Shown here: piece by piece, positions 1 to 8,563 of the stretch
How positions within the stretch are numbered: position 1 is the stretch's first letter
How the letters are laid out: each line of letters opens with the position of its first letter
Assembly: GCA_030066905.1 (NCBI GenBank)
Contig: JASJAR010000042.1
Span: 1-57,690 of the forward strand
DNA from: Paracoccaceae bacterium
Lineage (GTDB): Bacteria > Pseudomonadota > Alphaproteobacteria > Rhodobacterales > Rhodobacteraceae
DNA: 57,690 nucleotides
Direction of reading: 5' to 3'
Position numbers and translations under genes: made by a program
The notes under the pieces: model-generated
Told to the model about the DNA's origin: nothing
Seen by the model: only the letters and a program-made list of their open reading frames with translations
The model's database searches: none

Positions 1-1229
1 GCCGAGATCTGCTGGCCGACATAGTTGCCGATGCCCTGGAACTCGGGGATCGCGACGAACTGGACGCCGGTATAGGGCACGGGATCCTTCGTCGGGTTCG
101 CCGGGTCGACCGAGAAGATCGCGTTCTTGATGGTTTCGGCGAAGGGGGCCGCCTCAAGAAGCCGCGGATCTTCGTGGATCGACTGACGGGTGCCGCTCGG
201 CACCGCGACCCAGCCCTCGGTCTCGCCGACCATCTGGAAGTACTCCTTCGAGGTTGCCCATTTCAGGAAGTCCTTCGCAACGTCGACCTTCTGCGAGCTG
301 GCCGGGATGGCAAGTGCCCAGGACCAGAACCAGCCCGTGCCGTTCGAGGTCACCTGCTTGGGCGCCTGGAAGAAGTCGGTCACGTCGGAGACATTCGAGT
401 TTGCGGGGTTCTTGATCGCGTTCGCCGCCGAGGTCGCATCGACCCAGGTTGCGCATTTACCGTCCGCGAACAGGGCCCGGTTCTCGTTATGGCCGTTCGA
501 CGTGGCCCCCGGTGGCCCGTAGTTGTTCATCAGATCGACGTAATACGTGATCGCCGCGTTCCACTCTTCACTATCGAGCTGAGGTTGCCATTCCATGTCG
601 AACCAGCGGCCGCCGAAGGCGTTCACGAGCGGGCCGATGAACGCCATGTTCTCGCCCCAGCCGGCCTTGCCGCGCTGGCAGGTGCCGAAGACGCCGTTGT
701 CGGGGTCGTGCACCTTTGCGACGATGTCGGCGAACTCGGTGTAGGTGATCTGCTCGGTCGGCGCTTCGACGCCAGCGGCCTCGAAGACGTCGGTCCGGTA
801 GAACGTAAACGACGTTTCCGAATAGAGCGGCACCGCATAGAGGTTGCCCTCGGTATCCGACAGACCGTTGCGCACGAGCTGGAAGATGTCGTTGAGGTCG
901 TAATCTGGGTCGTCGCCGAAATCGTTCAGCGGCACGAGCCAGCCGTTTGCACCCCAGATCGGCGCCTCATAGGCCCCGATGAACATGATGTCGAACGACC
1001 CGCCGTTGGTGGAGATGTCCTGCGTCGTTCGCTGGCGGAGAACGTTTTCTTCCAGGACCACCCAGTTGATCGTGTTGCCGGTGGCCTCTTCCCATTGCGG
1101 GGCGAGCCCCTGCATCACGATCATGTCGGCGTTGTTCACCGTCGCGATGGTGATCTCCTCGGCCACCGCAGCCGTGGCCGCCACCGATACAAGAGCGGTC
1201 GCGCCGGCTATTGCGCTTCTCAGTTTCAT
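1..1229 (-). CDS. Polyol/sugar ABC transporter solute-binding protein (SmoE-like), C-terminus cut by window edge
   Basis: Family 1 extracellular solute-binding protein, the periplasmic receptor of a carbohydrate ABC importer. About 409 codons are visible and the end lies beyond the left edge. The protein starts MKLRSAIAGA and has a Sec signal peptide with a likely cleavage after an AVA motif near residue 23. Segments such as ENVLRQRTTQDI, RGKAGWGENMAF, NNYGPPGA and VAIPEFQGIGN match my memory of the sorbitol/mannitol-binding protein SmoE of Rhodobacter, so a hexitol is the likely ligand. The permease and ATPase genes are probably beyond the edge. A LacI-type operator candidate lies about 85-100 bases upstream (1314-1329), and the LacI gene follows on the same strand further upstream. 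Exact ligand is inferred; galactitol, sorbitol and mannitol are all possible. Confidence 0.88.
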   Translation of the reverse strand, partial: MKLRSAIAGATALVSVAATAAVAEEITIATVNNADMIVMQGLAPQWEEATGNTINWVVLEENVLRQRTTQDISTNGGSFDIMFIGAYEAPIWGANGWLVPLNDFGDDPDYDLNDIFQLVRNGLSDTEGNLYAVPLYSETSFTFYRTDVFEAAGVEAPTEQITYTEFADIVAKVHDPDNGVFGTCQRGKAGWGENMAFIGPLVNAFGGRWFDMEWQPQLDSEEWNAAITYYVDLMNNYGPPGATSNGHNENRALFADGKCATWVDATSAANAIKNPANSNVSDVTDFFQAPKQVTSNGTGWFWSWALAIPASSQKVDVAKDFLKWATSKEYFQMVGETEGWVAVPSGTRQSIHEDPRLLEAAPFAETIKNAIFSVDPANPTKDPVPYTGVQFVAIPEFQGIGNYVGQQIS

Positions 1230-1313
1230 CCGGGTTCCTCCCATGGATTTTGGATGCAGCTTGATTTGTGCATCTTTAGGGGTAACCGTGTGGCGGCGCG
1301 CGAGTCAACATAT

Positions 1314-1329
1314 TTTTGCGCGCGTAAAA
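1314..1329. promoter_or_regulatory. LacI-type operator candidate upstream of the polyol-binding protein
   Basis: The 16-base sequence TTTTGCGCGCGTAAAA is a near-perfect palindrome (14 of 16 positions) centred on C|G. It lies between the LacI gene and the binding-protein gene. A TTGACT -35-like hexamer on the minus strand (1308-1303) directly follows it. A related palindrome lies in front of the kinase gene (2447-2471); both fit TTTRCRC|GYGYA. Binding by the LacI protein encoded next door is inferred. Confidence 0.55.
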
Positions 1330-1349
1330 TTTCGATGGGTGGCGGGAGC

Positions 1350-2375
1350 TCAGGCGGAAGCGCGCATGACGAGTTTGCCCTCGAAAAGGATCTCGGGGCG
1401 CTCCTCCTCGGCATCCTCGCCGCTCATGATTCCGAAGAGAATGTGAACGCTGCGCTCGGCAATGGCCCTGTAGTCCTGCGAGACAGTTGTCAGCGGCGGG
1501 CAGGTGAACCGCGACCACGGGTGGTCGTCGTGGCCCGCGATGCGGAGCGCACAGCCCGGCCCGTGCCCCACCCTGAGCCCCTTCTGATAGGCCGCCGCGA
1601 GAAGGCCGATGGCAAGCCGGTCGTTGCTACAGAGAATCGTGTCCGACGGAAGGCTCCGCTCGTCGATGAGCCGTACCCCTTCTTCGAGCCCGATCCGCTC
1701 GAACCCCCAGTCACCGCCGGCCGTCTGGATGACCTGCGGGTCGTGACCGAGCCGTTCCATCGCCATGCAATAGGCATCGCGCCGCTTGTTGGCATTGGGG
1801 TTGACCGGCGGCATTTCGAGAAAGCACGGCGGCTCGCCGGTGCGGCAAAGATAGTCCACCATCAGCGGGATGCTCTGGAAATTGTTTGAGCCCACAAAGG
1901 CTTTGCCGACTGCGACATTGCTGTCGAATACGACGGTCGGGACCTCGTCGGTGAACGCGCGAAGCACGTCGAGGTCGGAATTTCGACCCATCGGGGCGAT
2001 CAGCGCGCCGGCGGGGCGGAGCGACTTCAGGGTCGCAAGCGCATTGTTCTCAAGCTCGCGTTCGCCATGGGCGCTGAACACGATCGGCCAGAACCCCGCT
2101 TCGATACATTGCCGCTCGATCATCCGCACGATCTCGGCGAAGAACGGGTCCGCGAGATAGGGCACCAGAATGCCGATTGTTTTCGTCAGCTTCCGGTTCT
2201 GGTTGATGGCAAAAATGTTGGGCCGGTAATCGTACTCTTCGAGCGCGCTTTCGACCTTGGCCTTGGTCGTCTTGCGAACGCTTTCGGGGTCGTGGAAATA
2301 CTTTGAAAGGGTCGGCCGCGAAATGCCGCTAACCTTTGAAAACTCCTCCATGTTCTTGATCTTCTTGGCGGTCAA
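1350..2375 (-). CDS. LacI-family transcriptional regulator
   Basis: A 341-residue LacI/GalR-type regulator. Residues about 8-30 form the helix-turn-helix (MEEFSKVSGISRPTLSKYF), followed by the hinge segment with YRPN, then a periplasmic-binding-protein-like effector domain that begins KTIGILVPYLADPFF. The start is TTG at 2375, chosen because a GAGG Shine-Dalgarno sequence lies 7 bases before it and the full helix-turn-helix needs it; an ATG at 2351 would cut into the fold. It lies between the polyol-binding protein (same strand) and the kinase/GatZ pair (divergent). Both flanking promoter regions hold similar palindromes, so it probably represses both units and is induced by a sugar or sugar phosphate. 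Effector unknown. Confidence 0.9.
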   Translation of the reverse strand: MTAKKIKNMEEFSKVSGISRPTLSKYFHDPESVRKTTKAKVESALEEYDYRPNIFAINQNRKLTKTIGILVPYLADPFFAEIVRMIERQCIEAGFWPIVFSAHGERELENNALATLKSLRPAGALIAPMGRNSDLDVLRAFTDEVPTVVFDSNVAVGKAFVGSNNFQSIPLMVDYLCRTGEPPCFLEMPPVNPNANKRRDAYCMAMERLGHDPQVIQTAGGDWGFERIGLEEGVRLIDERSLPSDTILCSNDRLAIGLLAAAYQKGLRVGHGPGCALRIAGHDDHPWSRFTCPPLTTVSQDYRAIAERSVHILFGIMSGEDAEEERPEILFEGKLVMRASA

Positions 2376-2397
2376 TTGGCAGCCTCTGTCGGGAAAC

Positions 2398-2438
2398 GGC
2401 GCGCCACATTGGGGGCCTTTTGGCCCCGAAGGCGCGCC
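2398..2438 (-). promoter_or_regulatory. Stem-loop in the LacI leader region
   Basis: GGGGCC (2412-2417), TTTT, GGCCCC (2422-2427) forms a perfect hairpin, flanked on both sides by GGCGCGCC (2398-2405 and 2431-2438), itself a palindrome, so the stem can extend. On the minus strand it lies 23-63 bases upstream of the LacI start, probably in its untranslated leader. There is no T-run for a terminator. Function unknown; it could affect mRNA stability or translation. Confidence 0.4.
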
Positions 2439-2446
2439 TGGTGGCG

Positions 2447-2471
2447 CGATACATTCTTTACACGTGTATCG
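2447..2471. promoter_or_regulatory. Second LacI-type operator candidate in the lacI/kinase divergent region
   Basis: Nested palindromes: CGATACA (2447-2453) pairs with TGTATCG (2465-2471), and inside lies the perfect TACACGTGTA (2459-2468). Aligned on its centre with the site at 1314-1329, it shares TTTRCRC|GYGYA. It lies between the divergent LacI and kinase genes, where autorepression and control of the kinase unit would be expected. Binding is inferred. Confidence 0.5.
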
Positions 2472-2575
2472 TTTAATCTTGACATTAGGCGTCTCTCCAA
2501 GCGACGGTCAAGACAATATTCGAAAGCCGCGTGGCCGGCCGGAGGCGCCGGGACAGCCGCCAGAACCGGAGACCG

Positions 2576-3526
2576 ATGAAGAAGATCGTGGTGATCGGAG
2601 AGATCCTGGTGGAGATCATGGCCGACACGATCGGCGACGGGTTTCTCGACGCCCAGCCACTGACCGGCCCCTTCCCATCGGGCGCTCCCGCCATCTTCGC
2701 AGCCCAGGCCGCAAGGCTCGGCCAGCCGGCCGCCGTAATCTCCGCGGTGGGCGAGGACGATTTCGGCCGGATCAACCTCGACCGGCTGCGGGCCGTTGGT
2801 GTGGATACATCGGCCATCTTCGTCGATGCCGACCGCCCCACCGGCAGCGCCTTTGTCCGCTACGACACGGATGGCGGCCGCCGCTTCGTGTTCAACATCC
2901 GTCACAGCGCTGCTGGGCATCTGCATCTTACAAACACCGTCAGGGCGCTTTTGGCAGAAGCCGACCATCTCCATGTCATGGGGTCTTCGCTGTCGAGCCC
3001 GGATTTCGTCGCGCTCAATATCGAGGCGGCAGAGGCGGTTCGGGCGCGGGGCGGCACCGTCTCGTTCGACCCCAATCTCCGCAGGGAGATCCTGTCGGCT
3101 CCGGGGATGGCGGATGCGATGGCGCGGATATTGTCCCTGACCGACCTCTACTTGCCGAGCGGGGATGAGGTATCGCTCCTCACCCGTGCTGAAGATACCG
3201 AGGGCGCCATCGCGGAGTTACTGGCCCGTGGGATAACGGCCGTCGTCGAAAAGATGGGCGCGGCGGGGGCGGCGTATCACGACAGGCAGGGGCGGTATGA
3301 GGTGCCCGGATTTGCCGTCGACGAGATCGATCCGACGGGTGCGGGAGATTGCTTCGGCGCGACGTTCACGGCGCTCTGGCTCAGAGGCATGGCGCCGCAA
3401 GACGCTCTGACCCTCGCGGCGGCCAGTGGTGCGCTTGCGGTCACCAGGCGCGGGCCGATGGAGGGCACGGCCACCCTCGATGAAATCGAGCGCTTTGTTT
3501 CGGATGCCGGGAGGGCGCCGCGATGA
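2576..3526 (+). CDS. PfkB-family sugar kinase (probable D-tagatose or fructose kinase)
   Basis: A 316-residue ribokinase/PfkB kinase that would phosphorylate a keto-hexose with ATP. It opens MKKIVVIGEILVEIM, has the family's early G-G region in altered form (PFPSGAPAIFAAQAARLG, residues about 34-51), and near the C-terminus the second PfkB signature DPTGAGDCFGATF, containing the anion-hole GAGD and the catalytic Asp. The start ATG is at 2576; the frame is open to 2531, but the upstream part is arginine-rich and unlike the family. It overlaps gatZ by four bases (ATGA), which points to one transcript. Agrobacterium has a galactitol pathway in which a PfkB-type tagatose kinase precedes a GatZ homologue, so tagatose 6-kinase is the best guess. 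A 2-keto-3-deoxygluconate or fructose kinase is also possible. Confidence 0.85.
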   Translation: MKKIVVIGEILVEIMADTIGDGFLDAQPLTGPFPSGAPAIFAAQAARLGQPAAVISAVGEDDFGRINLDRLRAVGVDTSAIFVDADRPTGSAFVRYDTDGGRRFVFNIRHSAAGHLHLTNTVRALLAEADHLHVMGSSLSSPDFVALNIEAAEAVRARGGTVSFDPNLRREILSAPGMADAMARILSLTDLYLPSGDEVSLLTRAEDTEGAIAELLARGITAVVEKMGAAGAAYHDRQGRYEVPGFAVDEIDPTGAGDCFGATFTALWLRGMAPQDALTLAAASGALAVTRRGPMEGTATLDEIERFVSDAGRAPR

Positions 3527-4767
3527 ACCACCCGTTGCTTGCCATCCCCGAGGCCTTTCACCGTGGCCAACACCTTGGGATCACCTCGGTCTGTTCGGCC
3601 CATCCGGTCGTGATCGAAGCCGCGCTGGACCTTGCAAAGACCCACGACCGGCCGGTCCTGATCGAGGCAACCTGCAATCAGGTCAACCAGGACGGCGGTT
3701 ACACGGGGATGACGCCTGCCGGTTTTCGCGAGTTCGTCGAAGGCATTGCCGCGCGGGTCGGGATCGATCCCGGGCGCATCGTCCTTGGCGGAGATCATCT
3801 CGGCCCCAACCCCTGGAAGCACCTTGCCCCGGACGACGCGATGGCGAAGGCCGCGGCAATGATCGCGGCCTACGCCGCGGCGGGGTTCACCAAACTCCAT
3901 CTCGATACGTCGATGGGCTGCAAGGGCGAGCCCGCCGCCCTGGCCGATGCAGAGACCGCCGAACGCGCCGCACGTCTCGCGCGGGTGGCCGAAGGTAAGA
4001 CCGGCAAGCTGACCCCGGTCTACGTGATCGGAACCGAGGTCCCCGTCCCAGGCGGCGCCACGCATGCGCTGGACCGTCTGGACCTTACGACGCCCGAGGC
4101 CGTAGCCCGGACCTACGATGTGCACCGCGCCGCCTTCGAGGCCGAGGGTCTTTCGGCTGCCTTTTCCCGGGTCGTCGGGCTTGTCGTTCAGCCGGGCGTC
4201 GAGTTCGGGCATGCCGACATCGTCCATTTCGACCCCGGAATGGCGACGGCGTTGTCGGAAAGTCTGCGGGATTTGACGGGCATCGTCTTTGAGGCCCACT
4301 CGACCGACTACCAGACGCCGGAGGGTCTGCGCGCGCTTGTCGGAGGCGGCTTTGCCATCCTCAAAGTCGGCCCCTGGCTCACCTTTGCGCTCCGCGAGGC
4401 CCTCTATGCCCTCGACGCCATCGCCGATGTCATGGAGGGGCACCGCCCCGAGGGCCGCCTCATCGCGGCGATGGAGGCGGCCATGCTGGCCGATCCCGAT
4501 AACTGGAGGAATTACTACCACGGCTCGGAGCGGGAGCTCTGGGTGCAGCGTCATTTCAGCTACTCCGATCGCATCCGATATTATTGGCCGGGCGAGGCGG
4601 CGCAGGCGGCGGTGGAAGCGCTGCTCGACCGGCTTCGGGGCCGCCCCGTCCCCGCTCCGGTCTTGTCGCAATTCGCGCCGAATGTCTCCGGCACGGATGC
4701 AGAGGAAATCATGCTGGCGGCGGTGAAGAACGTTCTGCGCGTCTACGAAGCGGCCTGCGCCCCCTGA
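3523..4767 (+). CDS. gatZ: GatZ/KbaZ-family protein (D-tagatose-6-phosphate 4-epimerase or aldolase subunit)
   Basis: A 414-residue member of the GatZ/KbaZ family. Recognisable blocks include GITSVCSAHPVVIEAAL, EATCNQVNQDGGYTGM, LGGDHLGPNPW and HLDTSMGC near the N-terminal half, and DNWRNYYHG near the C-terminus. In Escherichia coli GatZ was described as the non-catalytic partner of the class II aldolase GatY. In Agrobacterium a homologue was shown to act as D-tagatose-6-phosphate 4-epimerase, giving fructose 6-phosphate. No GatY/KbaY aldolase is visible here, which favours the epimerase role (inference). It overlaps the kinase by four bases and is the last gene of its unit; the next gene is convergent. 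Confidence 0.9.
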   Translation: MNHPLLAIPEAFHRGQHLGITSVCSAHPVVIEAALDLAKTHDRPVLIEATCNQVNQDGGYTGMTPAGFREFVEGIAARVGIDPGRIVLGGDHLGPNPWKHLAPDDAMAKAAAMIAAYAAAGFTKLHLDTSMGCKGEPAALADAETAERAARLARVAEGKTGKLTPVYVIGTEVPVPGGATHALDRLDLTTPEAVARTYDVHRAAFEAEGLSAAFSRVVGLVVQPGVEFGHADIVHFDPGMATALSESLRDLTGIVFEAHSTDYQTPEGLRALVGGGFAILKVGPWLTFALREALYALDAIADVMEGHRPEGRLIAAMEAAMLADPDNWRNYYHGSERELWVQRHFSYSDRIRYYWPGEAAQAAVEALLDRLRGRPVPAPVLSQFAPNVSGTDAEEIMLAAVKNVLRVYEAACAP

Positions 4768-4830
4768 CGCGGCGGGTCTCCCCGCGGGCTATCCAGCGCC
4801 GCGCCGCCCCAGCAGCGACGACGGGCGTTG

Positions 4831-6651
4831 TTATGAGGCGTCCGCGACAACGCCGGCATTGAGGATGGTCTCAAGCGCATCGTGCTCAGCGACCCAATGG
4901 CCGGGCCGGACCTCCTGGAGTTTCGGCCGGTACGCCGCGTCCCCGCGCTTCGACGGCAGAAAGCGCAGCGTGGCGCCGGAGTCGAGCGGCGAGGGCAATT
5001 CGCCGGGAAGCCGGATTCGGGTCCGGCTCCGTTCGATGCGCGGGTCGGGGATCGGAACCGCCGATATGAGCGACCGGGTATAGGGGTGCTCAGGCGTCTC
5101 GTAGAGCTCGTCGCGCCCCGCAAGCTCCACGACCTGACCGAGGTAAAGCACCATGATCCGGTGCGAGATGTCGCGGACGACCGAGAGGTCGTGGCTGATG
5201 AAGAGCATCGAAAGCCCCATTTCGGCCTGAAGCTCCTTCAGAAGGTCGATGATCTGGGCCTGGATCGAAACATCGAGGGCCGAGACCGCCTCGTCGCAGA
5301 TCACGAGCTTTGGACGGTTGATCATCGCCCGGGCAATGCCAACACGCTGGTTCTGACCTCCCGAAAGCTCGTGCGGGTAGCGGTTGATCATGCGCTGATC
5401 GAGCCCGACACGCTCCATGATCTCGGCGACCTTCAGCTTGCGCTCGCGCGAGGTCAGGCCGGGCTGGAAGGTCTTGAGAGGCTCTGCGATGGACGCTGAA
5501 ATGGTCATTCGCGGGTTGAGGCTCGCCAGCGGATCCTGAAACACGATCTGGAGGTCGCGGCGCGCCTTGTTGAGCGCGCGCCATTCGAGCTTGTTGAGCT
5601 CCCGGCCAAGCCAGGTCACCGAACCGTGGGTCGGCGGCACAAGCTGGAGCACCGCGCGCGCCAGCGTGGATTTCCCGCAACCGGATTCGCCGACGATCCC
5701 GAGCGTTTCCCCCGGGCTGAGCTCGAAACTCACACCGTCGACGGCGCGCAGCGGGACCGTCTTGCCGAAGAGGCCGTGATCGAGCCTGATCGGAAACGTG
5801 ACCTTTACGTCTTCGACCTTCAGGATGTCGCCATCGGCGGATGCAACGAGCGGGGCGGCCGGGCTCGCCGCGTCGAGGCGCGGCATCGCATCGAGCAGCA
5901 TCCGCGTATAGGCGTGCTTCGGCGCATGGAAGATGTCGTCGATGCTACCGGATTCGACGAAGGCTCCGAGCCGCATGACCTCGACCCGGTCGCACATGCG
6001 CGCCACGACGCCCATGTCGTGGGTGATGAGCGCAATCGCGGTGTTCTCCTCCCTCTGGAGCTTGGCCATCAGGTCGAGAATGTCCGCCTGAACGGTCACG
6101 TCGAGCGCCGTGGTGGGCTCGTCAGCGATAAGGAGGTTCGGCGAGCAGAGCATCGCCATCGCGATCATCACCCGCTGGCGCATACCGCCCGACAATTCGT
6201 GCGGGTACTGCCGCAGCCGTCGCCGTGCCTCGGGAATACGGACCCGGTCGAGCCAATCGCGGCAAATCCGCTCGGCCGCCACGCCTTTGAGCTTTCGGTG
6301 GATCGCCAGGACCTCGCCCATCTGCTGGCCGACAGTGAGATGCGGGGTGAGCGCCGTCAGCGGATCCTGAAAGATCATCGCCATTTCGGCGCCGCGCACC
6401 TTGTTGGCCTCGCCGGGGCGCAGACCCAGTAGCTCGCGCCCGCCAAAGCTGATCGAGCCTCGGGTTCGCCCGTTATCGGCCAGAAGACCCATCGCGGCGA
6501 GGAAGGTCTGGCTCTTGCCCGAGCCGGACTCGCCGACGATGCCAAGGCATTCGCCGGGGTCGATGGTGAGGCTCACATCCTTGACCGCCTCCACAACGCC
6601 ATCGCCGGTGTCGAAGGTGACCGAGAGGCCGTGAACGTCGAGCACAGCCAT
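4831..6651 (-). CDS. Fused OppD-OppF ATPase of an oligopeptide ABC importer
   Basis: A 606-residue protein with two complete ABC ATPase domains, which energises peptide import. The first domain (about residues 1-260) has Walker A GESGSGKSQ, typical of OppD, the signature LSGGMRQRVMIAMAM and Walker B LLIADEPTTALD. The second (about 285-606) has GESGCGKST, the signature LSGGQNQRVGIARAM and LVICDEAVSALD, typical of OppF. Each carries the C-terminal oligopeptide-transporter extension (HAYTRMLLDAMP; HPYTRSLISAVP). The start ATG at 6651 shares one base with the TGA of the permease gene upstream; the frame stays open beyond it but that part is a shadow of the permease. Last gene of the oppABC-DF unit. 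Confidence 0.95.
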   Translation of the reverse strand: MAVLDVHGLSVTFDTGDGVVEAVKDVSLTIDPGECLGIVGESGSGKSQTFLAAMGLLADNGRTRGSISFGGRELLGLRPGEANKVRGAEMAMIFQDPLTALTPHLTVGQQMGEVLAIHRKLKGVAAERICRDWLDRVRIPEARRRLRQYPHELSGGMRQRVMIAMAMLCSPNLLIADEPTTALDVTVQADILDLMAKLQREENTAIALITHDMGVVARMCDRVEVMRLGAFVESGSIDDIFHAPKHAYTRMLLDAMPRLDAASPAAPLVASADGDILKVEDVKVTFPIRLDHGLFGKTVPLRAVDGVSFELSPGETLGIVGESGCGKSTLARAVLQLVPPTHGSVTWLGRELNKLEWRALNKARRDLQIVFQDPLASLNPRMTISASIAEPLKTFQPGLTSRERKLKVAEIMERVGLDQRMINRYPHELSGGQNQRVGIARAMINRPKLVICDEAVSALDVSIQAQIIDLLKELQAEMGLSMLFISHDLSVVRDISHRIMVLYLGQVVELAGRDELYETPEHPYTRSLISAVPIPDPRIERSRTRIRLPGELPSPLDSGATLRFLPSKRGDAAYRPKLQEVRPGHWVAEHDALETILNAGVVADAS

Positions 6652-7580
6652 CAGCGATCCTTCGGATCGAGCGCGTCGCGCAGCCCGTCGCCGACGAAGA
6701 AGAGCGAGATGATCGTGGCGAGGAAGAAGAAGAGCGGATAGCCGAGCTGCCAGAGCGTGCCGTAGATCACCGTGCCAGCCCCTTCCGAAATCAGGGCGCC
6801 GAGCGATGTGTTGGGCTCCTGCACGCCGAGGCCGAGAAAGGAGATGAAGCTTTCGACGAGGATCATCAGCGGCACGAGAAGCGTGGCATAGACCACAACG
6901 ATCCCGAGAAGGTTCGGCACGATATGGCGCAGGATGATCTTGAACCAGCCAACCCCGGCGGCCTTGGCGGCTTCGACGAATTCTCGGTTCTTCAGACTCA
7001 GGGTCTGGCCCCGCACAATCCGGCTCATGTCGAGCCAGGAGACCACACCGATACCGACGAACAGCATAAAGAAGGACCGTTCGAACATCACCATCAGCAG
7101 GATGATGATGAACATGTAGGGGATCGAGATCAGGATATCGACGGTGCGCATCATCAGGTTGTCGACCCAGCCACCGACAAAGCCAGAGATCGCACCGTAG
7201 AGCGTTCCGATGATGACGGCCACGAAGGCGCCAATCACGCCGACGATCAGCGAGGTGCGGGTCGCCTGGATCGTGCGCGCGTAAAGGTCGCGGCCAAGCT
7301 CGTCGAGCCCGAAGTAGTGCCCGGTCTCGATGGACGGGCGGCCCTCGGTGGCGATGTCGCCCATCCGCGCCCAGTCGATCTCCTCGTTCGACCATTGCGC
7401 GAACACCGGCCCGACGATGGTGAAGAGGACGACGAGACCGAGGCAGATCAGCGCCCCTGTCGCCGCCCTGTTCTGAAAAAACCGCCGTCGCGCGTCCTGC
7501 CAGAGCGACCGGCCCTGAACGGCCTCGCCTTCGGCAAGCGCTTCGATGATCCGTTCCGATTGGGCGGTGTCGTGGACCAT
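6651..7580 (-). CDS. oppC: Oligopeptide ABC transporter permease (OppC/DppC)
   Basis: A 309-residue inner-membrane permease of the peptide importer. It has the OppC plan: a cytoplasmic N-terminus (MVHDTAQSERI), a first membrane span at about residues 45-65 (GALICLGLVVLFTIVGPVF), a periplasmic loop with the OppC-type HYFGLDELGRDLYAR motif, and then five spans. The EAA loop that docks on the ATPase is seen around FVEAAKAAGVGWFKIILRH. The ATG at 7580 starts one base after the stop of oppB; a GTG-type start eleven codons further upstream would overlap oppB and is less likely. Pairs with OppB to form the pore. Ligand could be di- or oligopeptides. Confidence 0.94.
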   Translation of the reverse strand: MVHDTAQSERIIEALAEGEAVQGRSLWQDARRRFFQNRAATGALICLGLVVLFTIVGPVFAQWSNEEIDWARMGDIATEGRPSIETGHYFGLDELGRDLYARTIQATRTSLIVGVIGAFVAVIIGTLYGAISGFVGGWVDNLMMRTVDILISIPYMFIIILLMVMFERSFFMLFVGIGVVSWLDMSRIVRGQTLSLKNREFVEAAKAAGVGWFKIILRHIVPNLLGIVVVYATLLVPLMILVESFISFLGLGVQEPNTSLGALISEGAGTVIYGTLWQLGYPLFFFLATIISLFFVGDGLRDALDPKDR

Positions 7581-7581
7581 C

Positions 7582-8505
7582 TCAGTACCGGATCTTCGGG
7601 TCGAGCCACGCATAGGCGATGTCGGCCACGAGGTTGAACAGCACCGTCAGCCCGCCGTAGAGGATCGTCACCCCCAGCATCACCGCATAGTCGCGGTTGA
7701 GTGCCGAATCGACATAGGCCCGCCCGATCCCGCCGGTGGAGAAATAGATGTCGATCACCACCGAGCCGGTGATCATGGCCACGAAGGTGGGGCCGAGGTA
7801 GCTCACCACCGGCAGCATCGTCGGCTTCATCGCATGGCGCCAGATCACGGTACGCTCCGGCAGGCCCTTGGCGCGGGCGGTGCGGATGAAGTTCGAATTC
7901 AGCGTCTCCAGCATCGACGAGCGCGTGATACGCGCGATGGACGCCATGTAGGAGGTCGAGAGCGCGATCACCGGCATAACGACATATTGCCACTGGCCGC
8001 CGTTCCAGCCGCCCCCCGGGAGCCAGCCCAATTGCCAGGTGAAGACGATCACGAGGATCGGTGCCATCACGAAATTGGGCAGCGCCTGGGCCGAGAAGGT
8101 TGCTCCGACGGCGATGTAGTCGAGCCAGGTGTTGTGGCGGATTGCGGCGGCCACACCGAGGCTCACACCCACCAACGTGGCCACGACAAAGGAAATCGCC
8201 CCGTAAGTCAGCGTCACCGGAAAGCCCTGGGCGATGACGTCGTTCACGTCGCGGTCCTTGTAGGCGAAGGACGGCCCGAAATCGAAACGGGTGACGATGC
8301 CCACGAGATAGTCCCACATCTGCTTCCACAGCGGTTGGTCGAGCCCGTAACGCGCTTCGATATTGGCCAGAACCTGTGGCGGCAGCGGACGTTCGGAGGT
8401 AAACGGGCCGCCGGGCGCGGCCTGCATCAGGTAGAAGCAGACGACGATCAGGATCACGAGCGTCGGCACAGCCACGAAGAGCCGTCGGATGATATAGGCT
8501 GTCAC
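7582..8505 (-). CDS. oppB: Oligopeptide ABC transporter permease (OppB/DppB)
   Basis: A 307-residue membrane permease, partner of OppC. It starts MTAYIIRRLFVAVPTLVIL, the usual N-terminal span of OppB/DppB, followed by the APGGPF segment and a long loop with YGLDQPLWKQ. The remaining spans and the EAA docking loop (FIRTARAKGLPERTVIWRHAM, residues about 185-205) follow the family pattern. It ends with DPKIRY, also typical. It lies 58 bases after oppA and is separated from oppC by a single base, so all are probably translated from one mRNA. Confidence 0.94.
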   Translation of the reverse strand: MTAYIIRRLFVAVPTLVILIVVCFYLMQAAPGGPFTSERPLPPQVLANIEARYGLDQPLWKQMWDYLVGIVTRFDFGPSFAYKDRDVNDVIAQGFPVTLTYGAISFVVATLVGVSLGVAAAIRHNTWLDYIAVGATFSAQALPNFVMAPILVIVFTWQLGWLPGGGWNGGQWQYVVMPVIALSTSYMASIARITRSSMLETLNSNFIRTARAKGLPERTVIWRHAMKPTMLPVVSYLGPTFVAMITGSVVIDIYFSTGGIGRAYVDSALNRDYAVMLGVTILYGGLTVLFNLVADIAYAWLDPKIRY

Positions 8506-8563
8506 GCTGGTCCCCGGGTTTGCGCCAGGCCCGCGCGAGACGCACGGGCCCGGTCACCTCGCA

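Noticed and set aside
174..1889. Long plus-strand open frame of 571 codons over the binding-protein and lacI genes
   Set aside because: It is a shadow of the minus-strand genes. Its translation is Arg/His/Val-rich and matches no family, which is usual in GC-rich DNA.
2479..2484. TTGACA -35-like hexamer before the kinase gene
   Set aside because: No -10 hexamer stands at 16-18 bases; the AATATT further on is too far away.
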